In this document: in pieces, positions 45,245 through 56,663 of the stretch
Numbering within the stretch: the stretch's first letter is position 1
Layout of the letters: each line of letters begins with the position of its first letter
From: Ceratorhiza oryzae-sativae
Taxonomy: Eukaryota > Basidiomycota > Agaricomycetes > Cantharellales > Ceratobasidiaceae
Length of the DNA stretch: 64,000 nt
Direction: 5' to 3'
Assembly: GCA_030998015.1 (NCBI GenBank)
Contig: JARWMV010000237.1
Span: 682,001 to 746,000, forward strand
Notes under the pieces: model-generated
Database searches by the model: none
Told to the model about the DNA's origin: nothing
What the model saw: the letters and a program-made list of their open reading frames with translations, nothing else
Translations under genes and position numbers: made by a program

Positions 45245-46091
45245 TTAAGCTGTGTACGGTACGATATGGCACCTGCCAAGACTCAAAGTTAGCAACCGCC
45301 ACTAATCGATTTTGCAAATCACACACCCGAGCATTCCTCGACCTCCCCACTCCGATCTGGGAGTAAAGTTTAAGTTGAATTCGTTGTTGTCTCGCCTAAT
45401 TTTGACACTGAGAGATTGCTGTGACATCAAATTGTGAATATGCTCCATCCCTTAAAGCCTGATCCACTTACATTCTCGTGTGAGCCTACTAACTGAGCAA
45501 GGGGTTGGAGAGATGAACTAGAGAATGACTGGGCAGTTAAGCTGCCGAATGCTAGGATGAGATCATCCCTCTGAAGGCCCTAAGATACACCATGTATATC
45601 AGTATACATGTCGTGAAAGTGATTTCGTTGAGGTGACTCACAGCCTGTTGTGCAGGGCTTCCTGGAGCTACACCATCAACTCTAGCAAATGGGACGAGCG
45701 ACTGAAGGCGGGATTGGGTTAGGTCAGGTGTACCCACAGGAGACGGCTCGTGTGTGCCGTTCATCCCATTAACCTTGGTTTCAGATGTAGATAAGTTGGA
45801 GGCGGAGCTATGTACGTCTGTCAGAGCTTGCGCGATCTGGTCTGTCAGTCGGGCTCGGTCGTTTCTAAGCTCGATGACGCGTACACGCGCTGTTCGAATA
45901 GCCACAAGATCCAAATCTGCGCGGGGGAATCCTTGGCCATCAATGAGTCTTGTAGACATGGTCACGCCGTGCGAGGACAGAACGGCTATATGCGTCTGTA
46001 GCTGTTGGTCGACCGAGTCTCGTTCAGCCATGAGCGCAAGTGCACGTTCGTGTGCTGGTGTGTGAGAACTGGAAGAGCCCGAGGAGGACAT
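45245..46091 (-). CDS. NAS2: proteasome assembly chaperone Nas2/PSMD9 (p27), PDZ-like
   Basis: A dedicated chaperone of 26S proteasome base assembly; in yeast it binds the C-terminal tail of Rpt5. The start at 46091 reads MSSSGSSSSHTPAHERALAL. The N-terminal helical domain shows MAERDSVDQQLQTHIAVLSS, the conserved RLIDGQGFPRADLDLVAIRT, then ARVRVIELRNDRARLTDQIA. A Ser/Thr linker leads to the PDZ domain: PFARVDGVAPGSPAQQA, spliced to GLQRDDLILAFGSLTAQSFS, then LSVKIRRDNNEFNLNFTPRS and WGGRGMLG. A final intron with a GTGTGT donor gives the family ending GCHIVPYTA at 45245; without it the frame ends CVICKID. RPT5 itself is at 7378-9132 in this window. It is divergent from PEP12 (280 bp). Confidence 0.93.
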
Positions 46092-46371
46092 TTGGAATCA
46101 ATGTAGATTTAAGAGGTTGATTTAACCTTCGGACTCGAGGTGGTTTTCGAAAGGGGTTGTATGCTCGTGCTGATGGTTGTAAGTCGCAAGTTGGAAGTGG
46201 CGGGGTGGACTGTGTGGCTGTGTAATGATTGGCCAATCGGGGTTGCCGGCCCCATTAGCACCTTTCCAAACTCAACCACGACCGTGCCACAGCCCGCTAA
46301 AATCACGGACCACACCCCAGCGCCCGCTGTCGCCTGACTCACTAGCACCACCTCGGCCATCCTCATTCGCG

Positions 46372-47553
46372 ATGAGTTTTGCAGACCTAGAGCGAGGGCC
46401 AGGCGGTTACCAACATGGCTCATCTGCGATAGTACCCACCTCTCCATCCGATGCAGAGTTCTTGGGACTTCAAAAGTCCCTTTCGCTTCAAGTGTTCAAG
46501 ATTACGTCCAATGTACAGGGGATTATGAAGCTGGTCGATCAACTTGGGACGGCAAGGGACACTGCGACTGTTCGTAAAGGACTGTGAGTACGATTGGGTG
46601 GTGAAACTGTTGCGTTTTGAGCTCATCTCCTTGCCTAGTCATGAGCTCACGGAGGCCACAAGGGATTTGGTGAAGAGGGGTACCGATGACCTCAAGACTT
46701 TATCTACGCTCCAGCAGAAGCTAGTTCGTTGCGTTGATTCTGTTGGCAGACATTCGCTAACCAATCTCCACCGCAGCCCCAGCACAAAGCGCTCTTGCAA
46801 AAAACATCTCATGATTTTCAGGTTTCACTCGTTGCCTTCCAGCGTGCTCAAAAGGTTAGCGCTGAAAGACAACGATCCGTGGTGCAAGGTGTCAAGCAAG
46901 CAGTCGAAGAGAACGCGGGGTTCGTACAACGTTTGCGGTTATGACATCAACTAACTAGGCGCACTCAGAAGCCCTGGCATGTCATCGTCTCCTCAATCGC
47001 AACGACAAGTTCAAACATTCCAGAAGTGAGTTTCGCAACATCATTCGTTTGGTAGCTTGATCTCATTTGTTTAATTTTTGTAGTCAGATCTCAGGAGCTG
47101 AGCTAGCACATCAAGAATCGTTGATCCAAGAGCGAGAGAGCGAAATTCGAGAGATCGAAACGGGCATTCATGAGCTCAACGAAATCTTTAGAGACTTGGG
47201 TACTCTCGTTAACGAGCAGGGGACAATGCTGAGTGTGTATACTGTACTATCACTTGCGAATCCGATTCTAACTAGGTGCTGTAGACACAATCGAGGACAA
47301 CGTTACCATTGTTGCTAGCAACACTACGAGCGCAGCCGCAGAACTCAACCAAGCATCCGATTATCAGAGAAAGGCGGGCCGTCGGGCAGCGTGTCTAATG
47401 CTTGTGATTGTGATTGTGATTTGTGTGGTGTTGATCGCGGTAAGGATCGCTATTCTCTCGCTCATGTTCCCGTGGTAATATTGCCGCCCGGGTGCGCCTG
47501 CCGGCACGTTGTTCGAGATGTCACTGACACTATCTTTCTAGGTGTTATCGTAG
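46372..47553 (+). CDS. PEP12: Pep12-type syntaxin (endosomal Qa-SNARE)
   Basis: A t-SNARE of the endosome/prevacuole. The start at 46372 reads MSFADLERGPGGYQHGSSAI. The Habc region shows LSLQVFKITSNVQGIMKLVD, then QLGTARDTATVRKGL, spliced to HELTEATRDLVKRGTDDLKT. It continues DFQVSLVAFQRAQKVSAERQ and, after more introns, the SNARE helix: ERESEIREIETGIHELNEIF, RDLGTLVNEQGTMLS (zero-layer Gln) and TIEDNVTIVASNTTSAAAEL. The tail anchor is ACLMLVIVIVICVVLIAVLS. The last intron (GTAAGG donor at about 47441) puts the stop at 47551-47553, two residues past the membrane segment, as expected for a tail-anchored SNARE. Sso/plasma-membrane types are less likely given the sequence. Confidence 0.9.
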
Positions 47554-47840
47554 CCGCCATGCCGGCTATCTTAAATATTTTCTGTTTTGAATTATATTTC
47601 ACGCTGCTATGGCTCGTTCGTTTGCCCCTGGCTTTATACATGTACTTGAACACTACTTTCAGCCGGTATATTAGATAGATTTGTCAGCGGAGGAATAACT
47701 AAGGGCACTGAAGCCAAGGATACCCACGGCGCATACAAATACAAGACAACTTAAACTATGTTATATGACGTGAAACCAAATATGTATCCGCCCCGTTCGG
47801 TCTGACGATATTGTATGATCAGTGGGTGTTGAGCTAAGTA

Positions 47841-49617
47841 CTAAGGACTACGCACATCGAGAATGATTACCCGCTCACAGTCCAGCGCACAGCTAGACTC
47901 CTGTCCTGCATGATGTGCTCTTATAGTCTGTTTTTTGTATCCCATATTCGACTTGAGTTTCTCGCAATCAAAGTAATACTTGTGGGAGCATCCGGATGGT
48001 GGTTTCGCCTTGAAAAGGGTCATTTTGGGAGTTATACTTGAAATCGACGGTATCTTGTTAGGTTTCACGAGCGTTTGCCAACCCGTTACAGGAGGGGGCA
48101 CGTGAAACGGGTTGAAATCGTAAATTTCGACACTATTTCGTTTCTGGTCGAGTATCGTATGCCCATATTTTTGCCCGTGCAGAAAACCTGGTGGGCCGAG
48201 AAACCAGTACACCCCCCCAGTGCTCCATTCTTCGAAAGGGATTGATCGATCTTGGTGCGTGAGCAGGCTGGAGCTGAAGACGGATGTGCGAGCAAGAAGC
48301 GTATGATGGATGATCGGAGAGGGACCATGGCGAACCGATAGCCCGACAGAGATGGAAAATGCTAGGATGGCCGAATCAGGAGCAGGGTCTGAAACGAACA
48401 GGGGGCCGAGTCACCCTGTTTATCAGGCCGACATGGAGGATATGGGTTTGATCCGTTGGTGATCTTGACGTCCCGAACGTCTACGCACCCAACCTTGCAC
48501 AAGGGAGGAGATGGAAGAAGAAACCTGGATCCTTGTGGCTCGTGTGTTATGGGTTCGACAGATGTGTCCGAAAACACATCGGAAGCCATCGAGTATGGGT
48601 CTCCGCAGGGCACACGCAGTACGCTGAGTGAGGGCCCAAGTGACGAACACGAGTGCGCAAGAAGCAGCTGTCCCCTCTCGATGAATGCACAGTCACTAAA
48701 CACCAGCTCCGGGGGAGAAATGAGGGCTGCTAGCCGTCGGCCGCTAGTCCACTGCCATACGGCTAGCAGCTCCTGGTGGGCTATGATATCGTCGGAGATC
48801 ACGCCAATCGGCTTGACGATAATGGCAAGCATATCCAGGTAGACATGGATGCTGAAATCCTCACAGCCCTCTCCAATCAGACCAGCATAATGTTCAGAAT
48901 CAAATTTGCTAAGTTCGAGATAAGGCAGCGATGCAAATGGATGACGCTTGTTATATGAAAAGGTTCTCAAATGAACCCGTAAAAGCGTATCACTATGGTT
49001 TGCATGAGTTAAGGAATAAGCAACAAGCAATATTCATCAGAGGATCTTACTTTTGGCCATTGTCGCCTTCTGGTATCTCAAGAAGGACAAGTAAGTCTTG
49101 GAGGGCATCGACTTTGTAACGCTTGATGTTGGGCTCTAGCAACAGGTGCTTCCACGACTTTGCCTTGAGGTTGGGAAGAGTGGAAGGTAGTTGATGTATT
49201 TGTAGCTCCTGGTAGCTATGGCTAGCTCGGGACAACATCCCAGAAACAACGAATCCGTCGTAAACCTCGGTTTTAGTGAAAGGGCTAGAAAATAAAACTT
49301 TCAATTGTTTCCGAGGTCTTAGGTCTTCAGGATGCCAGGCTAGTTCAAGCTGGCGCAAAAGTGGAAGGCGATCTTCCGTTGGTTGACTGACCACGCCATC
49401 AACAAGGCCAGCTCGTGCGAGCGCAGCCTTGTAGTTGAGTTGTGGAGAAGCTTTGAGCAAACGACGGAAAGATTTGCAGACCTAGTAATATGGTGTGTCA
49501 AACTCGGGTCTAAGAGAGGATAGGTGGACAAACCTGCTTAGACACGACCAAGTCTCTTCCGCTGATATAGGAGAGTACGATAATGAAGACGTCGGTAGGT
49601 AACTGGAGGATATGCAT
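47841..49617 (-). CDS. F-box protein
   Basis: The start at 49617 is MHILQLPTDVFIIVLSYISG followed by RDLVVSKQVCKSFRRLLK across an intron, a clear F-box at the extreme N-terminus. The next exon contains LVDGVVSQPTEDRLPLLRQL and ELAWHPEDLRPRKQLKVLFS. The larger downstream exon (about 49000-48360) is beta-rich, with LDMLAIIVKPIGVISDDIIA, HQELLAVWQWTSGRRLAALI and SDCAFIERGQLLLAHSCSSL. These resemble WD/propeller-like strands often seen behind agaricomycete F-boxes. The last exon ends RVIILDVRSP at 47841. Likely a ubiquitin ligase receptor of unknown target. In-frame ATGs upstream up to 49698 exist. Confidence 0.82.
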
Positions 49618-50010
49618 CGACACTTTGGAAAACGATGTTGTGTCACTCGGCCAGAAAATACCTCGGCAAGTGCCAGTCAAATAGATTCCTAGCCCCAAGC
49701 TCTGACGAGCCGTCTTAGCCGAACCGCTGGTGGTTGTCGTCCGCCAAACGATCGCAACTCAACTTGGTATCCAGCCGTTCAAGTGCGAATAACCGAACAC
49801 CATTGGCTGAAACGTTTGATCACCGGTAACGGCCGTCTAAGAGTCGGACAGAATACAATGGGCCGTGGGCGTCAAAACTTGGTTCTTCTGTGAGGGGCAT
49901 GTTCCTGGAGATAAAGATAGAGAACCATAAATGAAGGCTGAAAGGGAAAAGCGAATGCACGTGATGGTTGTATTTCACAACGTGCTTCCAAGCTTGTATT
50001 CACAACCACC
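49618..50010. other. divergent intergenic region, no gene recognised
   Basis: It separates the F-box gene (minus) from the membrane-protein gene (plus, start 50011). I see no conserved element. Confidence 0.4.
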
Positions 50011-50721
50011 ATGGCTAGCACAGTTCGGCAACGCAAAGCATTCGCTTTCTCTGATGATGATGATGGAAATAGGGAAGATGAAAATCGAATCTTAGACGAA
50101 CAAGGTGAGTACGACTCGATGGGAATTGCCACTTCAATGTAAATAATATAAATACGATTTGATAGAACAGGAAGAGATCGTCAGTGGGCTACGACAAGCA
50201 GCGAAGCGCTCAAACGATAGCTTGGTCCGAGTAATTACAGGTATACTGGTTTTGGGTATTGTTTCGTAAGCACACGTCATTGCTGCGGATGGCAGATATC
50301 CACTAACACCTTGACGGCTAGGCAATTATACTTTCTCTCCACGATGCTTCGCGGCAGCCAAATGACACCCTTTACACCACTTCTTGACACATTTCTTCAA
50401 CCCAAACCACTCATCCCACTTGCATCGCTATTGACTATCCTCCATGTTGGGGTACTCACACTGAATATCATTTCTCTCCTCCCGAATTTATCTAATTTAC
50501 AAAAGTCTATTCCAGCAGACTTTTCACGTTATGCACCTCTCATAACTTGCCTTGCCCCTATGTTGGCCATCGTCTCCGGACGTGACGTCGCCCAATTAGC
50601 ATGGTGGTCTCTGCCCGCAGAGCTGACGGCGCTAGTTTGGGTTAGCCGTGGCTGGATGGCGAGCGCAGTGGAAGATGTTGCAGGGTTGGAGCGGTTGCGT
50701 TATGATTACAAAGGCGCGTAG
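50011..50721 (+). CDS. small conserved-looking membrane protein, function unknown
   Basis: Three exons. Exon 1 (50011-50104) gives MASTVRQRKAFAFSDDDDGN, a polar acidic N-terminus. Exon 2 gives EIVSGLRQAAKRSNDSLVRV and the start of helix 1 (ITGILVLGIVS). Exon 3 continues QLYFLSTMLRG and holds further hydrophobic segments: PLIPLASLLTILHVGVLTLN, then RYAPLITCLAPMLAIVSG and LAWWSLPAELTALVWVSRGW. It ends LRYDYKGA at 50721. Splice sites are GT-AG and in phase, so this is a real gene. About four membrane segments with both ends polar. I do not recognise the family. Confidence 0.65.
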
Positions 50722-51284
50722 TAACAGCGGGTTTCCGGATATGGCGTCCTGTATGAGAGAAGGGTGACACCTCATTACCCACAACCAACCAATTTCCATA
50801 TCCATGTAAATGCCCTATTGTCCAATCAAATCTTCCGAGGTATCTTAGGAAGCCCAGAGACTAAACCTCTATTATATGGCCTATAGAATAGAGGTGAATG
50901 GGGAAGTGACTGAATGCAGTATGCTCCCCTCGTCAACGTCAACTGGCTGACGAATATCGGTCCGATAGTCCAGATCCGCGTGAAAATGTGCCAAGATTTA
51001 ATATATGTATATATACATTGATTAGGCGTGGTTGTCGTGGTAATGCGTGTTTCTAATTCAGTATACATATTTGTTTGGGCAGCCCGTTGCACATACCCCT
51101 GTTGTGGGGATCTTGATCGAACATGTTGACCATATGGTTCCTAAGCCAAGCTAGCAACTGTCAACTACACACGTCCAATATTTGACCCCCCTTGAACATA
51201 TTATAGAAGACTTAGATCCATCCAGCATATTAGCGCGATATTAGCTTGTTGCCTGGAGCCAGGAAAAATTGCGGATGGCATAAC
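50722..51284. other. intergenic, AT-rich
   Basis: No gene recognised. It includes 3' sequence of the membrane-protein gene and upstream promoter DNA of the CAP gene. A TA-rich microsatellite-like patch lies near 51000-51016. Confidence 0.4.
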
Positions 51285-51292
51285 TATATAAG
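51285..51292 (+). promoter_or_regulatory. TATA box of the CAP/PR-1 gene
   Basis: TATATAAG on the plus strand about 140 nt before the start codon at 51432, followed by a CT-rich leader typical of strongly expressed fungal genes. Confidence 0.6.
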
Positions 51293-51431
51293 CTACCCTT
51301 TCTTTCGCCTCCATCACACAAAGCTTTCGTTCATTTTTTTCTCTTTGGTAGCCTCCAGCATCTCCCACTCTTTCCACATTCTTTTCCCTTGTCTGTCTTT
51401 CCTCGAATCGATTCAGCTCATTTTGACTATC

Positions 51432-52579
51432 ATGAAGCATTTCGCTGTTCTCGCTATTGTTTTGGCCAGCGGCTTGGTCTCTGCTGCTCCAGCTCCTGCG
51501 CCACACGAGATGCGCGACTCCCAACTTGGGGATTTTGATTGGATGAATTGGTTTGTGCGTCCCGGAGTTCGCACAGTTTCTCATTCGCACACCCACTCAC
51601 ACCACCGGTGGCACAAGTGGCACACCAGGACCCGGACCCGAACGATCCCTGCTCCTACCTTGACCTCCACCGTCACCTCGGTCACCCAGGCCACGTCCAC
51701 CCCGGCCCCTGAGCCAACCAGCTCAGCAGTCCAGACCAGCTCTGCTGCTCCGGAAACTAGCTCTGTCCTCCCGGCTACTAGCACTGCTCCCCCGACTACG
51801 ACCGCCGCTCCTACGACGACTCCGGCCCCAACCACCTCCAAGCCCGTGACTACCCCCCAGCCAACCATCTCACAAGCAAGCTCTGGCAACGCCAACATTG
51901 ACGCCTATCTCAAAGGTCATAACGATGTTCGCGCCCAGCACGGTGCCAAACCCCTTACATGGTATGTGCGCTGAATCCATTGGTTTGCATGACAATCCTG
52001 AATCTTTAACCAGGGCGGATGACTTGGCTGCGGCTGCTGCGAAGTGGGCCGGGAAATGCGTGTATGTGATGTTCCTGATCTAATTCGGGCGTTCCCTTAC
52101 CGATGGTTCTTTGTCAGTTGGCAACATTCGCAAGGACAAGTCGGCAACTTTGGGGAGAATCTCGCGGCTGGCACGGGGCTAGGTGCGGCCGCAGCCGTCA
52201 AGATGTGGACCGATGAGGCCTGTGGGTTGAAATTTGGCATTTCGTTGGAAACCGATTTGTTGACATGACATGCAGCTCAATACGACCCGGCTAATCCTCA
52301 GTACTCTCACTTCACCCAAGTGGTTTGGAAGGCGACAAGCGAGGTCGGCTGTGCAGTCACTTCGTGCACCGGACTGCTGTCTGGGTATTCTGGAGTATGT
52401 GCTTGCGCTGGGATTGCATTGGGTCGCTCATACTGATTCTTGTACAGGCCGTCAACTTCCATGTGTGTGAGTACCGTGCTCCAGGCAACGTGATCGGCCA
52501 GTTTGCGTATGTAGTTGCCTTTTCCCGGAAACCTATGGGCACTGATGGATATGTTGCTAGCCAAAACGTTCAGGTTTAA
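51432..52579 (+). CDS. secreted CAP/PR-1-like protein with His/Arg-rich and mucin-like segments
   Basis: A secreted protein of the CAP (SCP/TAPS/PR-1) superfamily; fungal members bind and export sterols and lipids. The signal peptide is MKHFAVLAIVLASGLVSAAP. A His/Arg-rich patch follows (SHSHTHSHHRWHKWHTRTRT), then a long Thr/Ser/Pro region, likely O-glycosylated. The CAP domain begins NIDAYLKGHNDVRAQHGAKP, continues across introns ADDLAAAAAKWAGKC, GQVGNFGENLAAGTGLGAAA, and then YDPANPQYSHFTQVVWKATS, the conserved signature. EVGCAVTSCTG and AVNFHVCEYRAPGNVIGQFA follow, and the end is NVQV at 52579. His of HNDVR, Glu of GENL and His of SHFTQVVW match the CAP cavity residues. In a plant pathogen it could be an effector; that is inference. 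Confidence 0.9.
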
Positions 52580-53043
52580 AAGGCCGTTGTCCCGCCGAGC
52601 CTGCTGCGCATGTCTTGGCATCCCAGTTACCCGCCCAGGCTCAAGCTTTTGTGCAAGCACGAAAAACGAAATGCTACTGGGCACATTTTATCAGACCTTA
52701 TCTCAGAGGCTTGAAGCCTCGATTTTGTTTTTGAATATATGTCCTTGAATGGATTACCTTGAGGTCCGAAAGAAAAAATGTGTGAATACATGCGCGGATA
52801 GCTATAAGCGCCCTGGTCCAAATGAAGGCCACGTGACTTTCAGCAACCCTCAACCTTGGAAAGTCATTTGCATACAAGGGGGAGACCACGCGTATGTAGC
52901 TTTTCAGTACCACCTGCCATGCAATCCTGCTTAGTAGCTAGAGTAACGCCCAGCATATCCTTGGGCTCGTGCGAGACCCCGAGCCATACAGACACCACCA
53001 TCAAACGCCTTGCCTCCTCTGCTTGCACGCACTGGCGCTGCGA
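52580..53043. other. intergenic, no gene recognised
   Basis: The 3' side of the CAP gene and the 5' side of the BTB gene. The BTB frame is open upstream to 52969, which is counted as a possible longer start. Confidence 0.4.
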
Positions 53044-54069
53044 ATGTCCACGATGCATTCCCCGACCATCATCATCGATGGCCCTCTCGTAACGAGTCCG
53101 GCCCCTCCCAGCCCCGCTATCTCGCTTCCGGGTCAAGGGCCCCCACACCCACCGCCTACGAATGATGGCTTTGACGATGGCGATATAATTTTACGCTCGT
53201 CTGACGAGGTAGAATTTAAAGTATGGAGACTCATTCTCCGACTCACCTCCCCGGTTTTTGGCGACATGTTCTCCGTCGGCACTGCCGAGGATGTTATCGA
53301 CCTCACCGACGACGCATATTCTATCAGCATGATGCTTCAGTTCGCATACCCGGACCGGGACTTGTTCGTCCCCTCATTCGACCACCTCGAAAAAGCACTT
53401 GGCATCGCACGGAAATATCACATCGACCGAATGACGGAGGCGTTACGACAACGACTGCGATCGTCAACGGACCAGGTCACAGGGGAACTCTCCCCCGTTG
53501 CAATGAGTGCCGATCCCATCCGTGCGTTTGCCATCGCACGGCAGTTTGGGCTCGTCGAAGAAGCCAAGGCTGCCTCCACACTCACAATAGGGAAGTTCCG
53601 CATTGTGGAGATGACGGACGAGGAGCTGCATTCGTTGCAGATCGATCTCGAAAGCGCGTTCATTTTGTATAGGATGCACGCTCGTCGCGAGGCGGTAATC
53701 ACTGAAACGTTGCTCGCGACCAATTTTGTGGATCACCCAGCCAGTAGCTTCTCGGGCGAGGCGTGGTTGCTGCCCAGCGAGTGTCCGGAATGTGCACCAA
53801 GAACCATCGAGGTGGCCGAAAAGGCATTGCCGTATTGGACAGTGCAGTGGACGAGGCATGCGCGTGACAGGTTATTACACCAACCGCTGAGCCAGTGTAT
53901 GGGAATGTTTTCAGTCGGGTATATCATGGACATGTTCCTCAAGCGAGGGCCATGCCCGGGGTGCCAAAGGGCGATATGGGATGCGGGGAATGAGCAGTGG
54001 CTGGAGGCGGTTAGGTCGAAATTAGAGGACCAGCTGGTCGACTCAGCATCCGTACGGATTGTATTGTAA
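53044..54069 (+). CDS. BTB/POZ domain protein
   Basis: An intronless gene. The start at 53044 (MSTMHSPTIIIDGPLVTSPA) is preferred; 52969 and 53053 are in frame too. A Pro-rich leader is followed by the BTB domain: DGDIILRSSDEVEFKVWRLI, LRLTSPVFGDMFSVGTAEDV, IDLTDDAYSISMMLQFAYPD, ALGIARKYHIDRMTEALRQR. The C-terminal part is helical (PIRAFAIARQFGLVEEAKAA, STLTIGKFRIVEMTDEELHS) and has Cys clusters (ECPECAPRTIEV and GPCPGCQRAIW) that might bind metal. This is the standard agaricomycete BTB family, often highly expanded. A role as a Cul3 adaptor is possible but unproven. Confidence 0.9.
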   Translation: MSTMHSPTIIIDGPLVTSPAPPSPAISLPGQGPPHPPPTNDGFDDGDIILRSSDEVEFKVWRLILRLTSPVFGDMFSVGTAEDVIDLTDDAYSISMMLQFAYPDRDLFVPSFDHLEKALGIARKYHIDRMTEALRQRLRSSTDQVTGELSPVAMSADPIRAFAIARQFGLVEEAKAASTLTIGKFRIVEMTDEELHSLQIDLESAFILYRMHARREAVITETLLATNFVDHPASSFSGEAWLLPSECPECAPRTIEVAEKALPYWTVQWTRHARDRLLHQPLSQCMGMFSVGYIMDMFLKRGPCPGCQRAIWDAGNEQWLEAVRSKLEDQLVDSASVRIVL

Positions 54070-54282
54070 GGGACAGTATGTTTATGTTTTCGACTCGCAT
54101 CGCTTTTGCTACTGTTTCCTTTGTTCGTTGCACGCTATTCACGCATAGATGGGTTGGTTATTGCGGCCTATAATTACCATAACTATTAGGACAGATTTTA
54201 TCCTTACAATGTCTGCGAGTTGGGGTACTATTTGGATTGTGTTTACTCCACCTTTAGCGGTCGTTTACCCTTTTCTCTGCGC

Positions 54283-56415
54283 CTAAGGTATCTTCTAGCA
54301 GATGGTAAGCCGAACTACGAACGAGATTAGAACACTTAGACACACGAGGCATATTTGAACACCAACCTTCAATGCAGGATAGGCAACCAAAAGCGCGCTT
54401 CCAAGTGCTAAGGCAAACTTGATATGAGTCGGGAAGGGTTCAGTAAACATCCCTCTACTCCATTTGAAGATTATGAGAAGTTCAGTGATCTGATAGCGTG
54501 AAAATCAATCGGCAAGAGATATTGACGCAATAAATGTTCGTACGATTGTAGCTAGCAAAAGCCAAGCGTGTTGACCCATTCGAACAACTTTCCTAAGCTC
54601 AGGCGTTATTGATTGTCTCGAACGCCCAGGCCCTAGCTAAAACTTACTCTGGGTTATTAAGGTATTGATGTAGCTCGCGCACAGCGGGAAGTGCGCATAA
54701 AAATACGCCTGCGAGCCGTGATACAATGATCGGATGGCTGGGCTCCATCCACAACAGACTAGGCTCACGATTTCAGTCCCCTTTCAACGCAAATGATCAA
54801 AGTAGGCTAACCTCTTGAGATAAAACGGATTAAGTTCAGCAGCCAAAAAGGTGGCCAGCAACATAAAAACCGCGCAGTACGATGTAAACGACGAAGTGCC
54901 CTCCCAGTGGAACTCGGTCCAGTCATGCGGTGTGAATTGTTTCAGAACACGCTTGGCCTTGCGTCGCATCCCTTTAGTAGAACTAATGGAACGCCAAGTG
55001 AAATGCTGGGACCTGTCAGATTTCGCTCATTGAACAAACGTGCGCTGAACATTACCTTGACTTCGAAATAAGCGCACGTTCGCATTCCAAGGTAGATTCC
55101 AAGCCAGTTGCAAAGCAACACGTCCAAGACCCACTAAATCGTGAAAGTCAATTCATACACTTAACAAGGTCAAGAGAAGCCTTTACATGATCCCACCAGC
55201 ACTATAACCAGCCGTCAGTGAATCGGAATATCCCCAGTATGAGTAACGCACCTCTGCAAAATTGGGGAGCTGATGCTGTAACGAATATTCTGCGAATTCA
55301 AATGCGATGCTAAGAATCTATGTGCGCTTATCGTTTAGTAGCTCTTCAATATACAGGAGGGTGACTTACCCAACAAAACCAATAGTCTCGCAAAATCAGC
55401 GCCTTTCCGAACCAGCCCAATGCGTGAGCGAGACAAAAGATATCGATCGCGTTCTGGGAATGGATGAGTCAGTTGATAGCCAGTAACAGCCGGTCCGACA
55501 GCATCTACCCAAAGGTTATTAGCAGTCAGAGAGCAGTCCTCCGCATAGCTTTTCTCTGGAAGTGGGACTCCAAGGTTAGGATCAATGTAGGTCATCATGA
55601 TTCTAGCAGACTCGAGGTCTTGGAACAATAGGAAGACAAGCGCAAGTTCGTATGCCAAGTTCACGCCTACAGAATCAATTTGAGTCAGCGGGCGCCTTTT
55701 GCGTCAATAAATAAAGGACAAACCCAGGACTATACGCCAGAACGCGGGGTGAGGGCGAATGAATGGGCCGTCTCGGAACTGAACCATTGAAAATAGGAAA
55801 AAAGCCGATAGGGATGCGTAGACTCCCAGACGTTTCTTGTCCCTGCCTACTGTAGATTAGTTTTGACGTTCGAAGGAAGGCACGGGATGCAGCATGCCTT
55901 CCTCAAGAACCTCGTCGGACATAGCTATATATGCTAGTATTGACATAGAAATAGCTAGCGCAGTGAGAGTTAGGGGCTTGAAGAAGAATCTAGACTCAAT
56001 GAATGACCATTCGTGTTCAGTGATGGTTTATGTGGCGGCTCACTCTACACTGGTGTCATGTTTCTCTGCAAAAGGTACAATTCTAGGGCGATTTGGGCAT
56101 AAATTAATCTCCTGTATTTAAACAACGTACCGTGTGTACGGTTCTGTACGGTCGGCCTAAATATAATCGCGCAGCATCAATGACGGAGCTTCGTTAACGC
56201 TGGGAACATACTTACATCATACCCTGACGGAATAGGCGTAGGCATAATCGAAAGCACTCGGGAGTATATCGACAGTACTTACATCGTACAGGTGCTCCGT
56301 TGATCCCTGGCTGAGGTTCAAGTCCCGCGGATGTATAGCCGACCTCCAGCTCGCGCTCTTCGCCGGGAGATGTTGGTGACAAATTGTCGTCCGATTCCTG
56401 GACTTGGTGTGCCAT
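54283..56415 (-). CDS. phosphatidylserine synthase, base-exchange (PSS1/2) type
   Basis: A multi-pass ER enzyme that makes phosphatidylserine by base exchange. The start at 56415 reads MAHQVQESDDNLSPTSPGEE. Conserved blocks are VNLAYELALVFLLFQDLESA, MMTYIDPNLGVPLPEKSYAE, then DCSLTANNLW, a PSS signature with the acidic pair. Next are DHWVLDVLLCNWLGIYLGMR and TCAYFEVK, spliced to HFTWRSISSTKG, then KQFTPHDWTEFHWEGTSSFT and SYCAVFMLLATFLAAELNPF. The final exons show GMFTEPFPTHIKFALALGSA and LLVAYPALK. The end is unclear: one acceptor gives a stop near 54283, another frame continues basic residues. This animal-type PSS is distinct from the CDP-DAG-dependent Cho1 of yeasts, though I believe it occurs in some basidiomycetes. 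Confidence 0.85.
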
Positions 56416-56663
56416 AATTCTAGCTTTGCGAGGAACAACTTAATCCTTGGAAGTTTCGCTAGGGTGGTGGATCAGCGTGCGAGGCCAGCACGAGCAAACG
56501 TGGTACGCTGGATGGGATGACATCAGCAGGGATAGTCACGTGCATACTTGTTTGTTATTTCAAGCCCAAGCTGTAGGTTGGGACAGTTGCGCAACAACCA
56601 CCTCCAGAGCCTAGCTCGCCCTCTCCTCATCGTAAATCTTAAACTACAAACCCGTCCATAACA
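56416..56663. promoter_or_regulatory. 248-bp divergent region between PSS and histone H4
   Basis: Start codons at 56415 (minus) and 56664 (plus) diverge, so this region carries the H4 promoter and the PSS promoter. I see no clear TATA box. The last 60 bp before H4 are an A/C-rich leader. Confidence 0.45.

Noticed and set aside
56321..56340. tRNA-like B box (GGTTCAAGTCCC)
   Set aside because: It is antisense to the first exon of the phosphatidylserine synthase gene and has no A box or acceptor stem.
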